A stretch of 64,000 bases of DNA, taken from positions 1,612,001 through 1,676,000 of the forward strand of contig NZ_CP130821.1 in assembly GCF_004151275.2 (NCBI RefSeq), in the 5' to 3' direction. Below, one piece after another: positions 52,338 through 60,706 of this stretch; the first letter of the stretch is position 1, and each line of letters starts with the position of its first letter. Source of the DNA: Flavobacterium dauae (GTDB taxonomy: Bacteria > Bacteroidota > Bacteroidia > Flavobacteriales > Flavobacteriaceae). The position numbers and the translations under genes were made by a program. The notes under the pieces are model-generated. The model was not told where the DNA came from. It was given only the letters and a program-made list of their open reading frames with translations, and did not search any database.

Positions 52338-53627
52338 ATGCAAACATTTGAACTTTATTCCATATACAATCAATGTAACGGCGTTAGTACCGACACACGA
52401 AATATAGCAGAAAACAGTATCTTTTTTGCTTTAAAAGGCGATCATTTCGATGCCAACGACTTTGCCCTGCAAGCGTTAGAAAAAGGAGCTGCTTTTGCAG
52501 TTGTTGACAACAAAGAATTACTGAAATTAAGCAACAATAAGCTCATTGTTGTTGATGATGTACTTAAAACACTACAAGATTTAGCTGCTTTTCACAGATT
52601 TCACATAGGTTTGCCCGTTATTGCACTTACAGGAAGCAACGGTAAAACAACAACCAAAGAATTATTACATACGGTTTTAAGTAAAAAATACAACACCATT
52701 GCAACCATTGGAAATTTAAACAATCACATCGGCGTACCCTTAACTTTGTTGAGATTAAATGAAGATACCGATCTGGCAATTATTGAGATGGGAGCCAATC
52801 ATCAAAAAGAAATCGAACATTTATGCGAAATCGCCCAGCCTGATTTTGGATTGATTACCAATTTTGGACGTGCCCATTTAGAAGGTTTTGGTGGCATAGA
52901 CGGTGTTATTAAAGGAAAAAGTGAAATGTATGATTACTTGCAAGCGAACCATAAAACAGCGTTTGTGAATTTTGATGATGCCATTCAAAATCAAAAAAGT
53001 CTGGATATTTCACGTTTTGGATTTTCATTAAAAAATAATTCATCGGCAAATATTCAAATTTCTAAAGCATATGCCCAACCAATGGCAACTATTGAAATTG
53101 GCAACACAAAAATCACTTCTCAGCTTACAGGACTTTACAATTTGCCAAATATTTCTTTTGCGATTGCCATAGGACACTATTTTAATATTTCTTTAGATGA
53201 TATAAAAGAAGCTATTGAATCATACACTCCTCAAAACAATCGGTCGCAGTGGGTAAATACCAACGGTAAAAAAGTCTTACTCGATGCTTACAATGCCAAC
53301 CCAAGCAGTATGCAAGTTGCAATTCAAAACTTTAAACAGTTAGAAGGAGATTCAAAACTAATGATTTTGGGCGATATGTTTGAATTAGGAACCGAAGCCA
53401 GTAAAGAGCATCAAACAATAATCAATGAAGCAATTAATTCAAACATTCCAGCAATCTTTATCGGAAATCATTTTTTTGAAAATCAACTAGCTAATAATCA
53501 AATCAGCTATTTTAAAAACTTTGAAGAAGTTTTTTCTCATTTAGAAACACATCCATTAAATCAAAATTTAATATTGATAAAAGGCTCAAGAGCAATGGCA
53601 TTAGAAAGAATCCTTGAGAAAATTTAA
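52338..53627 (+). CDS. murF: UDP-N-acetylmuramoyl-tripeptide--D-alanyl-D-alanine ligase
   Basis: A 429-aa Mur ligase adding D-Ala-D-Ala to UDP-MurNAc-tripeptide. The N-terminal domain binds UDP (GVSTDTRNIAENSIFFALKG). The ATP P-loop is ALTGSNGKTTTKELL near residue 100, then GNLNNHIGVPLTLLRL, IIEMGANHQKEIEHLC, and the C-terminal domain with LLDAYNANPSSMQVAI and ILGDMFELG. Complete; alone rather than in a dcw cluster, as is common in Bacteroidota. Confidence 0.95.
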   Translation: MQTFELYSIYNQCNGVSTDTRNIAENSIFFALKGDHFDANDFALQALEKGAAFAVVDNKELLKLSNNKLIVVDDVLKTLQDLAAFHRFHIGLPVIALTGSNGKTTTKELLHTVLSKKYNTIATIGNLNNHIGVPLTLLRLNEDTDLAIIEMGANHQKEIEHLCEIAQPDFGLITNFGRAHLEGFGGIDGVIKGKSEMYDYLQANHKTAFVNFDDAIQNQKSLDISRFGFSLKNNSSANIQISKAYAQPMATIEIGNTKITSQLTGLYNLPNISFAIAIGHYFNISLDDIKEAIESYTPQNNRSQWVNTNGKKVLLDAYNANPSSMQVAIQNFKQLEGDSKLMILGDMFELGTEASKEHQTIINEAINSNIPAIFIGNHFFENQLANNQISYFKNFEEVFSHLETHPLNQNLILIKGSRAMALERILEKI

Positions 53628-53888
53628 ATTGGTGAAACTGGAAACCAAAGTTTCTGAATTAAAATTAAAAGTAAGCCAACAAGAATTAGAATTAAAAAAA
53701 GCAGAAATAAAATAATTTTATTCTTATCTGATTAATAAAATAAAATGTCCTTTTCAAAATTTGAAAAGGACATTTTTTATGATTTAATCTATCTTATAAC
53801 GTTTTCTATCATTTTCATTTAAGTAGATTTTACGTAAACGAATTTCTTAACCCAAGTTCACTGTTACACTCTGCAAATATGCTGACCT
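53628..53888. other. Gap downstream of murF with gene debris
   Basis: It holds a 30-codon frame with coiled-coil pattern (ending VSQQELELKKAEIK), a terminator hairpin, and on the minus strand a short frame LRKIYLNENDRKRYKID without start. All look like remnants. IS3 copy 3 follows. Confidence 0.4.
53742..53778. terminator. Terminator hairpin
   Basis: AAAATGTCCTTTTCAAA pairs with TTTGAAAAGGACATTTT, followed by a T run. Confidence 0.75.
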
Positions 53889-53944
53889 TGTAGGCTTCCC
53901 CTTTTTAGTACAGGTTATAATTATACAATATAATACATAGTTTA

Positions 53945-54784
53945 TCACAGTTGAAGGACTGCGTGAGGCGAAGGCGTAGCCGTAGCGGAACGCAGTCCTT
54001 CAACTGTTTTTTCTTTCTTTATTTTATAGTTCACCGGGCTAATTCCTCCTAAGGCATCGTGTGGTCTGTGGTAATTATAATCTTCTATCCATTGGTCGCT
54101 TATTTCTCTGACTTGGTCAATGCTATCGAACAAATATGCATCGAGTACGTTTTCACGATAACTTTTATTAAAACGTTCTATTAAAGCGTTTTGTGTTGGT
54201 TTACCTGGTTGGGTGTATTTAAATTCAATTTCCATAACCTGGCTCCAATCCTGTGCTAATTTAGCAATAAATTCAGGTCCATTATCCATTCGTATTCGTT
54301 TTGGCTTTCCGTGTTTATTTACAAGGTGTTTTAAAACCCAAATAACTCTGCTGCTTTTAAGTGAATAATCGGTTTCTATAAATAATACTTCTCTATTAAA
54401 ATCATCAATAACATTAAAGCTTCTGAACTTTCTTCCGTTGGTTAAACTATCGCTCATAAAATCAATACTCCAAGTATGGGTAAAACTTTCAGGAATTTCA
54501 ATAGTTTCTTTAACTCGCTGCGGTAAGTGTTTTTTAGTCTTTCTACGATGAGGAAGACCAATCTGTTTATAAACCCTATGCAATCGCTTATGATTTACTT
54601 TGTCTCCATCATTACGAAGGCGATAATAACATTTCCAAAAACCTTCTCTTGGATGGTCTTGAGCAAATTTCTCTAATCGCTGGATTAAATCAGAATCATT
54701 TTTGATGGATTGATACTCCAAGCTACTTCGACTAGTCTGTAAAATACGGCAAGCCTTGCTTTTGCCTTTTGGATATTTGGTCAA
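53945..54784 (-). CDS. IS3-family transposase OrfB, copy 3
   Basis: A 279-aa integrase-core protein identical to copies 1 and 2 with intact DDE residues; it overlaps the same terminal palindrome. Confidence 0.93.
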   Translation of the reverse strand: MTKYPKGKSKACRILQTSRSSLEYQSIKNDSDLIQRLEKFAQDHPREGFWKCYYRLRNDGDKVNHKRLHRVYKQIGLPHRRKTKKHLPQRVKETIEIPESFTHTWSIDFMSDSLTNGRKFRSFNVIDDFNREVLFIETDYSLKSSRVIWVLKHLVNKHGKPKRIRMDNGPEFIAKLAQDWSQVMEIEFKYTQPGKPTQNALIERFNKSYRENVLDAYLFDSIDQVREISDQWIEDYNYHRPHDALGGISPVNYKIKKEKTVEGLRSATATPSPHAVLQL

Positions 54785-54819
54785 AATATCTTTTATGATA
54801 GCTCTTTTATGGCAAGGCT

Positions 54820-55086
54820 TTAAAGCTTTTTTTCAATGATGTACTTAGCCATATCTAATTCTAAAGCCAAATCAGCATACATCCGTTTGAGTTTGGCGTT
54901 TTCTTCTTCAAGAGCTTTTATTTTCTTTAATTCACTTGCTTCCATGCCGCCGTAGCGTTGACGCCACTTATAAAACGTAGCTTTGCTAACTCCATGTTCT
55001 CTAACAATTGTATTAATATCTTTTCCAGATTCAAATTCTTGAAGGATCTTCGAGATTTGAGTGGGACTAAATTTACTACTCTTCAT
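54820..55086 (-). CDS. IS3-family transposase OrfA, copy 3
   Basis: An 88-aa helix-turn-helix protein identical to copies 1 and 2, ending at the slippery A7G run that links it to OrfB. Confidence 0.93.
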   Translation of the reverse strand: MKSSKFSPTQISKILQEFESGKDINTIVREHGVSKATFYKWRQRYGGMEASELKKIKALEEENAKLKRMYADLALELDMAKYIIEKKL

Positions 55087-55249
55087 AATTACAGTTTAGT
55101 TTAAAATTAATAATTTTTCTCGTTTTAAACTGTACTTTTTTTGGGGGAGCTTACAACCTTTGTATCAAAAAACAAACGAAACCTTTAATAGTTTCACTTA
55201 ACAGTATTTGTAATTTCGCTTTTGACGACAAAATTTGTTCACAAACATT

Positions 55250-55466
55250 TTGAGTTAGTATTGTCGGGTAGAGTTGTAATGTCAGCAATGCTTTTGTTTA
55301 CAGCTATTGCTCACTCTACATTTACCAAAGGAATGACAATGATGTTACCCGACTTTATTCCATTCAAAACAGAACAGTTTACCTAACAGCAATTATTGAA
55401 ATTACCGCAGCTATCGGGCTTCTATACAAAAAACATAAATTTTTCATCAAAAATTTGCATAGTTAA
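55250..55466 (+). pseudogene. Decayed DoxX-like membrane protein gene
   Basis: The frame reads LSGRVVMSAMLLFTAIAHSTF, then TKGMTMMLPDFIPFKTEQFT before a stop at 55384. A +1 shift continues YLTAIIEITAAIGLL and then KKHKFFIKNLHS. These are the first two to three helices of a small DoxX/DUF4345-like membrane protein with a frameshift and a missing C-terminus. Related to the intact DoxX-like gene at 56305 only in type. Confidence 0.6.
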
Positions 55467-55485
55467 ATAACTACATTTATATTTG
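55455..55485 (+). promoter_or_regulatory. Promoter of the ArsR operon
   Basis: TTG at 55455-55457, a 20-base spacer and TATATTTG at 55478-55485 match the Bacteroidota promoter consensus. The predicted transcription start (about 55491) leaves only 10-13 bases before the ArsR coding region. Confidence 0.65.
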
Positions 55486-55503
55486 TAGTCAAATAACTTC
55501 ATT

Positions 55504-55827
55504 ATAAATTTAAGACGAGACGTTTTTCAGGCTATTGCCGACCCTACAAGAAGAGCAATTCTACTTCTTCTGTCAACACAATCTTTAACTGCTGGTGCAA
55601 TTGCTTCAAACTTTAACACGGCAAGACCAACCGTTTCAAAACACTTACAAATTCTTACCGAGTGCGAACTTGTAAATCAGGAACAACAAGGAAGGGAAAT
55701 GCATTATCACCTTAATCCTAAAAAAATGAAAGAAATAGCCGATTTTATTGAACCATTCAGACAAATGTGGGACGACAGATTTAACAGACTTGAAGATATA
55801 ATGAAAAAGTATCAATCAAAAAAATAG
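55504..55827 (+). CDS. ArsR-family transcriptional regulator without an ATG start
   Basis: A 107-codon frame encoding a winged-helix repressor: [21 protein letters not shown], then [31 protein letters not shown] (recognition helix), [21 protein letters not shown] and [16 protein letters not shown]. This is the ArsR branch that regularly precedes an AHSA1/SRPBCC gene. Relatives begin ATG-Asn-Leu-Arg; here the codon before Asn is ATA (55504), preceded by ATT (55501). It either starts at a rare codon or is inactivated by an ATG to ATA change. The SRPBCC gene starts 6 bases after the stop. Confidence 0.78.
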   Translation: MNLRRDVFQAIADPTRRAILLLLSTQSLTAGAIASNFNTARPTVSKHLQILTECELVNQEQQGREMHYHLNPKKMKEIADFIEPFRQMWDDRFNRLEDIMKKYQSKK

Positions 55828-55833
55828 AAAACA

Positions 55834-56298
55834 ATGGAACAAAAAACAAAAATCAATGCCGAAGACGGCAAGCAGGATTTAGTAATTACAAGAACGTTTG
55901 ACCTGCCTTTGGAGTTACTTTTCAAAGCCTATGTTGAGCCTGAATTGGTAGAGCAATGGATGGGGACAAAAGTGCTGAAACTGGAAAACAAAAATCACGG
56001 CAGTTATCAATTTGAGACCTCTCACAACGGAAGTGTAATGTTTAAAGCCAACGGAACAATACATTCGTTTTTACCCAATGAACGGATTGTAAGAACTTTT
56101 GAGATGGAAAATATGCCTATTGGTGTGCAGTTGGAGTTTTTGGAATTCGAAAAACTTTCTGATGAAAAAAGTAAACTTTCCATTCATATCATATATAAAT
56201 CTGAACAGCACCGGGCCGAACAACTAAAAATGCCATTTGCAAGTGGTTTAAATATGGCTCACAATAAACTACAAGAAATCGTAAACAAATTAAAATAA
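55834..56298 (+). CDS. SRPBCC (AHSA1-like) domain protein
   Basis: A 154-aa START-like helix-grip protein. The AHSA1 pattern is clear: LVITRTFDLPLELLFKAYVEPELVEQWMG, GSYQFETSHNGSVMFKANGTI and ERIVRTFEMENMPIG. Such proteins bind hydrophobic ligands; the function is not known. Second gene of the ArsR operon and probably repressed by it. Confidence 0.83.
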   Translation: MEQKTKINAEDGKQDLVITRTFDLPLELLFKAYVEPELVEQWMGTKVLKLENKNHGSYQFETSHNGSVMFKANGTIHSFLPNERIVRTFEMENMPIGVQLEFLEFEKLSDEKSKLSIHIIYKSEQHRAEQLKMPFASGLNMAHNKLQEIVNKLK

Positions 56299-56304
56299 AA
56301 AACT

Positions 56305-56688
56305 ATGAAAAAGACAAATAAAATTATCTATTGGACAACTACCCTATTCCTTTCGGTAGGAATGTTGGCAGGTGGCATACAGCAAATGTTACAAATTGGC
56401 GGTTACAACGAAATTGTTACCAAACTTGGTTATCCGCTTTATCTTTTAAGCATTATTGGCACCTGGAAAATATTGGGAGTTATTGCTATCCTGATTCCTA
56501 AATATCCGTTGTTGAAAGAATGGGCCTATGCAGGTTTTTTCTTTGTGATGACAGGTGCTGCTATTTCACATTTAGCTGTTGGTCAACCATTTGCCGAAAC
56601 AATGCCGGCATTAATATTATTGGTTGCCATTGTTTTATCATGGTATTTTAGACCAACAGACAGAAAAATTATTATTAACAACAAATAA
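56305..56688 (+). CDS. DoxX-like membrane protein
   Basis: A 127-aa protein with four membrane helices: IIYWTTTLFLSVGMLAGGIQ, LYLLSIIGTWKILGVIAIL, WAYAGFFFVMTGAAISHLAV and MPALILLVAIVLSWYF. DoxX-like family. It lies 6 bases after the SRPBCC gene, as is common for the ArsR-SRPBCC-DoxX arrangement. Function unknown. Confidence 0.8.
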   Translation: MKKTNKIIYWTTTLFLSVGMLAGGIQQMLQIGGYNEIVTKLGYPLYLLSIIGTWKILGVIAILIPKYPLLKEWAYAGFFFVMTGAAISHLAVGQPFAETMPALILLVAIVLSWYFRPTDRKIIINNK

Positions 56689-56695
56689 TTTAACA

Positions 56696-57160
56696 ATGAA
56701 ACAAAAAGTAGATTTTAAAACCGTTTCGGTAGCAGGTTTCGAGAGTTCACCATTTGCCGAAAAACTAGCTGGTTTAAGAGCACACGAAGCAAGGTACTTT
56801 ATGAATAAATACAAACAGGATTTCTTTGTAGAGCCAGCTGATGAAAACCAGGAGACATTGGATTGGGTAAACAAAATTTTGAAAGAACGAAATATCGAGA
56901 TTTTGTCCAAACCGTTAGAAATAGCAAATATGCAGGTTGAGAATATAAAATGGGATTTTGTATTTTACGAAAGCGGACTTGCCATAAATGTGCTTTACAC
57001 CATTGACGACAAAAAGAAAAGAGCCGTTGGTTTTAAACTTTGTGAAGGAATGGAGATTCCGGCAGAATTAGAAAGCAAATTTAAGTTTATCAGACAAAAA
57101 TCAAAATTGGCAGGAACAATCAGAGGCTCCTATTTTGTAATCAAAGGTGACTATTTATAA
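56696..57160 (+). CDS. Conserved hypothetical protein, 154 aa
   Basis: The start MKQKVDFKTVSVAG at 56696 is chosen because upstream sequence is the DoxX gene in another frame. I do not recognise a named domain. The protein is soluble and basic-acidic alternating, with LRAHEARYFMNKYKQDFFVEPADENQ and VGFKLCEGMEIPAELESKF. It is 7 bases after DoxX and abuts the VOC gene, so it belongs to the operon. Confidence 0.55.
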   Translation: MKQKVDFKTVSVAGFESSPFAEKLAGLRAHEARYFMNKYKQDFFVEPADENQETLDWVNKILKERNIEILSKPLEIANMQVENIKWDFVFYESGLAINVLYTIDDKKKRAVGFKLCEGMEIPAELESKFKFIRQKSKLAGTIRGSYFVIKGDYL

Positions 57161-57550
57161 ATGATCAATAAAAAAAACATTATGGTAAGAACCGAAACAA
57201 TAATAGCTGTAAAAAATGTTTCTGAAAGTTCTAAATTTTATCAAAAATTATTAGGCTGTAAAAGCGAACACGGCGGCAATACTTTTGAAATATTGACAAG
57301 TGAAAAACAAGTTGTACTTTGCTTGCACAAATGGGGCGAACACGAACACCCTACAATGTTGAATTTTGACAAGGAAGTTGGTAACGGACTAATTCTTTTC
57401 TTTCGGGTTGACGAACTGAAAAAAGTGTTTGAAAACGCAAAGGGGCTAAAAGCAATTATTGAGAAAGAAATTCATTACAACGAAAATTCGCTTAAAAATC
57501 AGTTCATATTAAGAGATTTAGACAATTATTATCTAATCATTTCTGAATAG
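57161..57550 (+). CDS. Glyoxalase/VOC-fold protein
   Basis: A 122-129-aa vicinal-oxygen-chelate protein; MVRTETIIAVKNVSESSKFY at 57182 is the more family-like start. Seen: the beta-alpha-beta half FYQKLLGCKSEHGGNTFEIL, then VVLCLHKWGEHEHP and LILFFRVDELKKVFENAKG, ending FILRDLDNYYLIISE. Such folds bind metals or small ligands (antibiotic resistance, dioxygenases, glyoxalase). Substrate unknown. Confidence 0.75.
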   Translation: MINKKNIMVRTETIIAVKNVSESSKFYQKLLGCKSEHGGNTFEILTSEKQVVLCLHKWGEHEHPTMLNFDKEVGNGLILFFRVDELKKVFENAKGLKAIIEKEIHYNENSLKNQFILRDLDNYYLIISE

Positions 57551-57576
57551 ACAACAAAATAAAAAATCAAAAAACA

Positions 57577-58482
57577 ATGTATAAACTAACTTCTTTTCTG
57601 ATTTTGTTCATTACGATTAGTTTAAGCGTAAAAGCACAGAAATCTTTAACAGTAGCCAATTATGTACTGGCAAATGACAGCATTAAATTATATACAAAAA
57701 AAGCAGGAAATGGACCAATTGCCATTTTTATTCACGGAGGACCGGGAGCTTGGAGCAAATCGTTTGAAGATTTAGGCGGAAGTAATTTAGAAAGCAGGCT
57801 TACAATGATCTACTATGATCAAAGAGGTTGCGGGCGTTCGGAAGGTTCTAAAAATGATGATTACTCTTTAGAAAAAATGCTTGAAGACATTGAAATGATC
57901 AGACAAAGATACAATGCAAACAAGGTGTATTTAATAGCCCATTCTTTCGGCGGAATTTTAGCGGTAAACTATGCCCAAAAATACCCTGACCACATTAAAG
58001 GGCTTATCTTTGTCAATTCAACACTCAATCTTTTTTACTCCATTCAGCATCAAATTAATTATATGAACAGCCTTTTAAAAACCGATTATAAAGCAGTTGA
58101 TACATCGCAAATAATTCCTACTTTTAAGAACGTGCAATCCAAATTTGTAGAAGAAGGTTTTATCTATAAACTGCTTTCAGATAATAAAAACAACGCTGAT
58201 TTACTCAACAAAATAGATAGCGAAAACCCCAGTGAATTTGCGTTTGCTCAAAAGGCTTTGTATATAGCTGATTATCAAAAAGATTACACAAAAATCACCA
58301 ATCAAATCAAAGTTCCCGTTTTAGTAATTTCCGGAACAAAAGATCACGCAATTGGCGAAGATCATTTTAAATCTTTTAATTTCCCTAATCAAACAATAAA
58401 AGAAATTAACGGCGGGCACCTACTGTATTACGAAAAAAATAAAGAATTCATTAATACTGTTTTTGAATTTGTAAGAAAATAA
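57577..58482 (+). CDS. Alpha/beta hydrolase, proline-iminopeptidase-like, exported
   Basis: A 301-aa protein with a signal peptide (MYKLTSFLILFITISLSVKAQ). The alpha/beta fold shows the oxyanion segment FIHGGPGAWSKSFEDL, YYDQRGCGRSEG, the nucleophile elbow AHSFGG (Ser near 127), SGTKDHAIG (Asp) and NGGHLLYYEK (His). This is the S33 peptidase/hydrolase type, in the periplasm. It is the last gene of the operon. Confidence 0.85.
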   Translation: MYKLTSFLILFITISLSVKAQKSLTVANYVLANDSIKLYTKKAGNGPIAIFIHGGPGAWSKSFEDLGGSNLESRLTMIYYDQRGCGRSEGSKNDDYSLEKMLEDIEMIRQRYNANKVYLIAHSFGGILAVNYAQKYPDHIKGLIFVNSTLNLFYSIQHQINYMNSLLKTDYKAVDTSQIIPTFKNVQSKFVEEGFIYKLLSDNKNNADLLNKIDSENPSEFAFAQKALYIADYQKDYTKITNQIKVPVLVISGTKDHAIGEDHFKSFNFPNQTIKEINGGHLLYYEKNKEFINTVFEFVRK

Positions 58483-58817
58483 AAAAATCTGTCAATAAGC
58501 GAGGCTCTGAGCCAACAAGGGAAAAACTATCGAAAAGAAAATACTGGTTGCAAAAGCAATGAAACATCTTCAAGTAAAAAATAACTGATACTAAAAGTAC
58601 ATTATGGGATTATCGCATTACAACAAAATGCTTACTTCTAGTACATAATTGCATAATTTAAAGCTTTGCAAAAGTAGTTTTTTTGAAATCAAATTAAAAG
58701 ATTTAATAATTGAAAGATGTAAAAAGGCTGTGTGTTTATATGTTTATATAAAAACCTACAAGATTATTGAAATCTTGCAGGTTTAAACTTTAAACCTTAA
58801 ACTTTGAACTCAAAACA
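58483..58817. other. 335-base gap with debris and a terminator
   Basis: Around 58500-58585 one frame ends KILVAKAMKHLQVKNN and a shifted frame reads KRGSEPTREKLS; this could be gene debris, but I cannot assign it. A hairpin follows at 58752-58784. No intact gene. Confidence 0.35.
58752..58784. terminator. Terminator hairpin
   Basis: AAACCTACAAGATT with AATCTTGCAGGTTT, one mismatch, 5-base loop. It lies 34 bases beyond the stop codon of the FrnE-type gene on the minus strand. Confidence 0.65.
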
Positions 58818-59507
58818 TTATTCACAACCATCAATTGTACAAGATTCTCCTTCTGCAGAATTATTCGCGTTGGTTTCATTGTACGTTTGCGTTAAAGCTT
58901 CTACAAACAAATCTACAGGTTGTGCACCCGAAAGTGTGTATTTATCGTTCAACAGAAAAAACGGAACGCCGGTAACGCCAATATTTCTTGCTTCTAAAAT
59001 ATCTTGCTTTACTTCGTAGTCAAACGAATCGGAATTTAAAACATACTCTGCCTGATCGGTATCTAAACCTAATTCTTCGGCAATATTTACCAATACTTCG
59101 TGATCGGCAACATTTTTTCCATCTATAAAATAAGCATGAAACAACAATTCTTCTGCTTCATTTGCTTTATTGCTTTTTGCTGCAAAATGGATCAGTTTAT
59201 GTGCCGGAAAGGTGTTTGCCACAATGGCATTTTCCATATTAAAACCAATCCCCACCTGTTTGCCCATATCTTTTATGCGCTGCTGCATTTGTTCAATCTG
59301 TGCAATGGGCATTCTTTTGCGTTCGGCAAGGTATTCGTTAATTGTTTTTGATCCCGATGTTTCATTCAAATCCGGATCTAACTGATAACTTTTCCACTCT
59401 ACTTCCACTTGATTTTTAAAAGGAAGTTTCTCTAAAGCTGCTTCAAAATTTTTCTTTCCTATATAACAAAACGGACACATAATATCCGACCAGATCTGTA
59501 CTTTCAT
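58818..59507 (-). CDS. DsbA-family oxidoreductase (FrnE-like)
   Basis: A 229-aa thioredoxin-fold protein with CPFC at residues 11-14 (WSDIMCPFCYIGKKNFE), a helical insert and the cis-Pro loop GVTGVPFFLLN. No signal peptide, so it is cytosolic, as for FrnE-type 2-hydroxychromene isomerase-like DsbAs. It ends with an unusual CTIDGCE tail holding two more Cys. The substrate is unknown; oxidative stress is likely. Confidence 0.87.
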   Translation of the reverse strand: MKVQIWSDIMCPFCYIGKKNFEAALEKLPFKNQVEVEWKSYQLDPDLNETSGSKTINEYLAERKRMPIAQIEQMQQRIKDMGKQVGIGFNMENAIVANTFPAHKLIHFAAKSNKANEAEELLFHAYFIDGKNVADHEVLVNIAEELGLDTDQAEYVLNSDSFDYEVKQDILEARNIGVTGVPFFLLNDKYTLSGAQPVDLFVEALTQTYNETNANNSAEGESCTIDGCE

Positions 59508-59686
59508 TTTAATTAGTTTTACTCAAATTTACGGCTTCAATATTAATTTTCTATGAAATTTCTGCCAAATATTTCTGCTGATAAATAAAAGCGTAATTTT
59601 GACCATTGAACGAAATAAACCCTAAATAATTTGAAAAGCCGAGGCGTTTATGATATATTTGAAAAAATCACAAAAAAAAAGATTCT

Positions 59687-60262
59687 ATGAAAATCCTACG
59701 CATTAAAAACATGGTTTGCCCGAGATGTATTATGGTTATTGAAAAAACGATGGAAGATTTAGGTTACGATCTAAATGACGTAGATTTAGGTGTAATTGAA
59801 TTTCACGAGCCAATTACACTTGCGGACCGCGATAAAATTCAGAATGCTATTACTCCTTTAGGATTTGAAATATTAGGCGATAGAAAAAGTATGCTGGTTG
59901 AACGCATTAAAACACAAATTATTGAATTGGTTTCTAAAGACGTAAACGATTTAACCATTACACTTTCTGAATATTTATCAAGTAAATTACAGGTAGAATA
60001 CCACACATTAAGTCAGTTATTTTCTAATCAGGAATCGCAAACAATTGAACAGTTCTACATTCTTCAAAAAATAGAAAAAGTAAAGGAATTATTGGTTTAT
60101 GACGAATTAACGTTGAGCGAAATTGCCTACAAAATGAATTACAGCTCGGTTGGCTATTTAAGCAATCAATTTAAAAAAGTAACCGGTTTGGCACCCACAC
60201 ATTTTAAAGAAATTAAAACGTTTAAAGAAGAAGTTATTAAAGTTAATGAAAAACCTCTGTAA
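59687..60262 (+). CDS. HMA-AraC fusion transcriptional regulator
   Basis: A 191-aa protein. Residues 1-70 form a ferredoxin-like heavy-metal-associated domain with MVCPRCIMVIEKTMEDLGY, where MxCxxC is the usual metal-binding loop, followed by a beta strand and ITPLGFEILG. Residues 75-190 are an AraC-type double HTH without its usual sensor: SEYLSSKLQVEYHTLSQLFSN and LTLSEIAYKMNYSSVGYLSNQFKKVTGLAPTHFKE. Metal sensing (Cu or another soft metal) is inferred. The downstream terminator begins in the last codons. Confidence 0.83.
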   Translation: MKILRIKNMVCPRCIMVIEKTMEDLGYDLNDVDLGVIEFHEPITLADRDKIQNAITPLGFEILGDRKSMLVERIKTQIIELVSKDVNDLTITLSEYLSSKLQVEYHTLSQLFSNQESQTIEQFYILQKIEKVKELLVYDELTLSEIAYKMNYSSVGYLSNQFKKVTGLAPTHFKEIKTFKEEVIKVNEKPL

Positions 60263-60270
60263 CAGAGGTT
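60252..60270 (+). terminator. Terminator overlapping a stop codon
   Basis: AACCTCTG with CAGAGGTT around a 3-base loop that includes the TAA (60260-60262) of the HMA-AraC gene, followed by TTATTTTT. Confidence 0.8.
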
Positions 60271-60293
60271 TTATTTTTAGAATTATTTCTCGT

Positions 60294-60554
60294 ATGAAAA
60301 CAAAATGGACTATAATAATTTCGCTTACACTTTTTATAATTTGCAATTTATTCGCAACTAGAAATAATTTATCTTCTGATGGATCTTTAATCATCGGCTT
60401 TCCATTTACTTTTTATTCAATAACAAATGCAAAAATTGACAGTAATGTAAAAGCAGACTTTAGCTTTTTATTTATGATATTAAATATTGTTTCCTTTTTA
60501 GCTTTAGTTTTCATAGGAAATATAATATTTAAGAATGCTGCGATCAAACCGTAA
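60294..60554 (+). CDS. Small membrane protein, 86 aa
   Basis: A protein starting MKTKWTIIISLTLFIICNLF at 60294 with two membrane helices (residues 4-20 and 62-80, FLFMILNIVSFLALVFIGNII). It has no Cys-lipobox. Not recognised; the frame is compact and follows the terminator of the preceding gene, so it may have its own promoter. Confidence 0.5.
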   Translation: MKTKWTIIISLTLFIICNLFATRNNLSSDGSLIIGFPFTFYSITNAKIDSNVKADFSFLFMILNIVSFLALVFIGNIIFKNAAIKP

Positions 60555-60706
60555 ATTTCTATGACCCTTATTTTAGAATTATGTAAGTTGATTTTCGGGT
60601 ATTCGGCATAAATTAAAAAAGAAGTAAAATTATAAAATCAATAAAATTGTTAATCGTTTAAAATTGATGTATTTTCGCCTGGTAAAAATAATATCAATCA
60701 AAAAAT

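Larger units (their letters stand above)
53889..55155 (-). mobile_element. IS3-family insertion sequence, copy 3 (1267 bp)
   Basis: Same ends and length as copies 1 and 2, in the same orientation as copy 1. A 4-bp target duplication ACCT flanks it (53885-53888 and 55156-55159). It landed in already decayed intergenic sequence. Confidence 0.95.
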
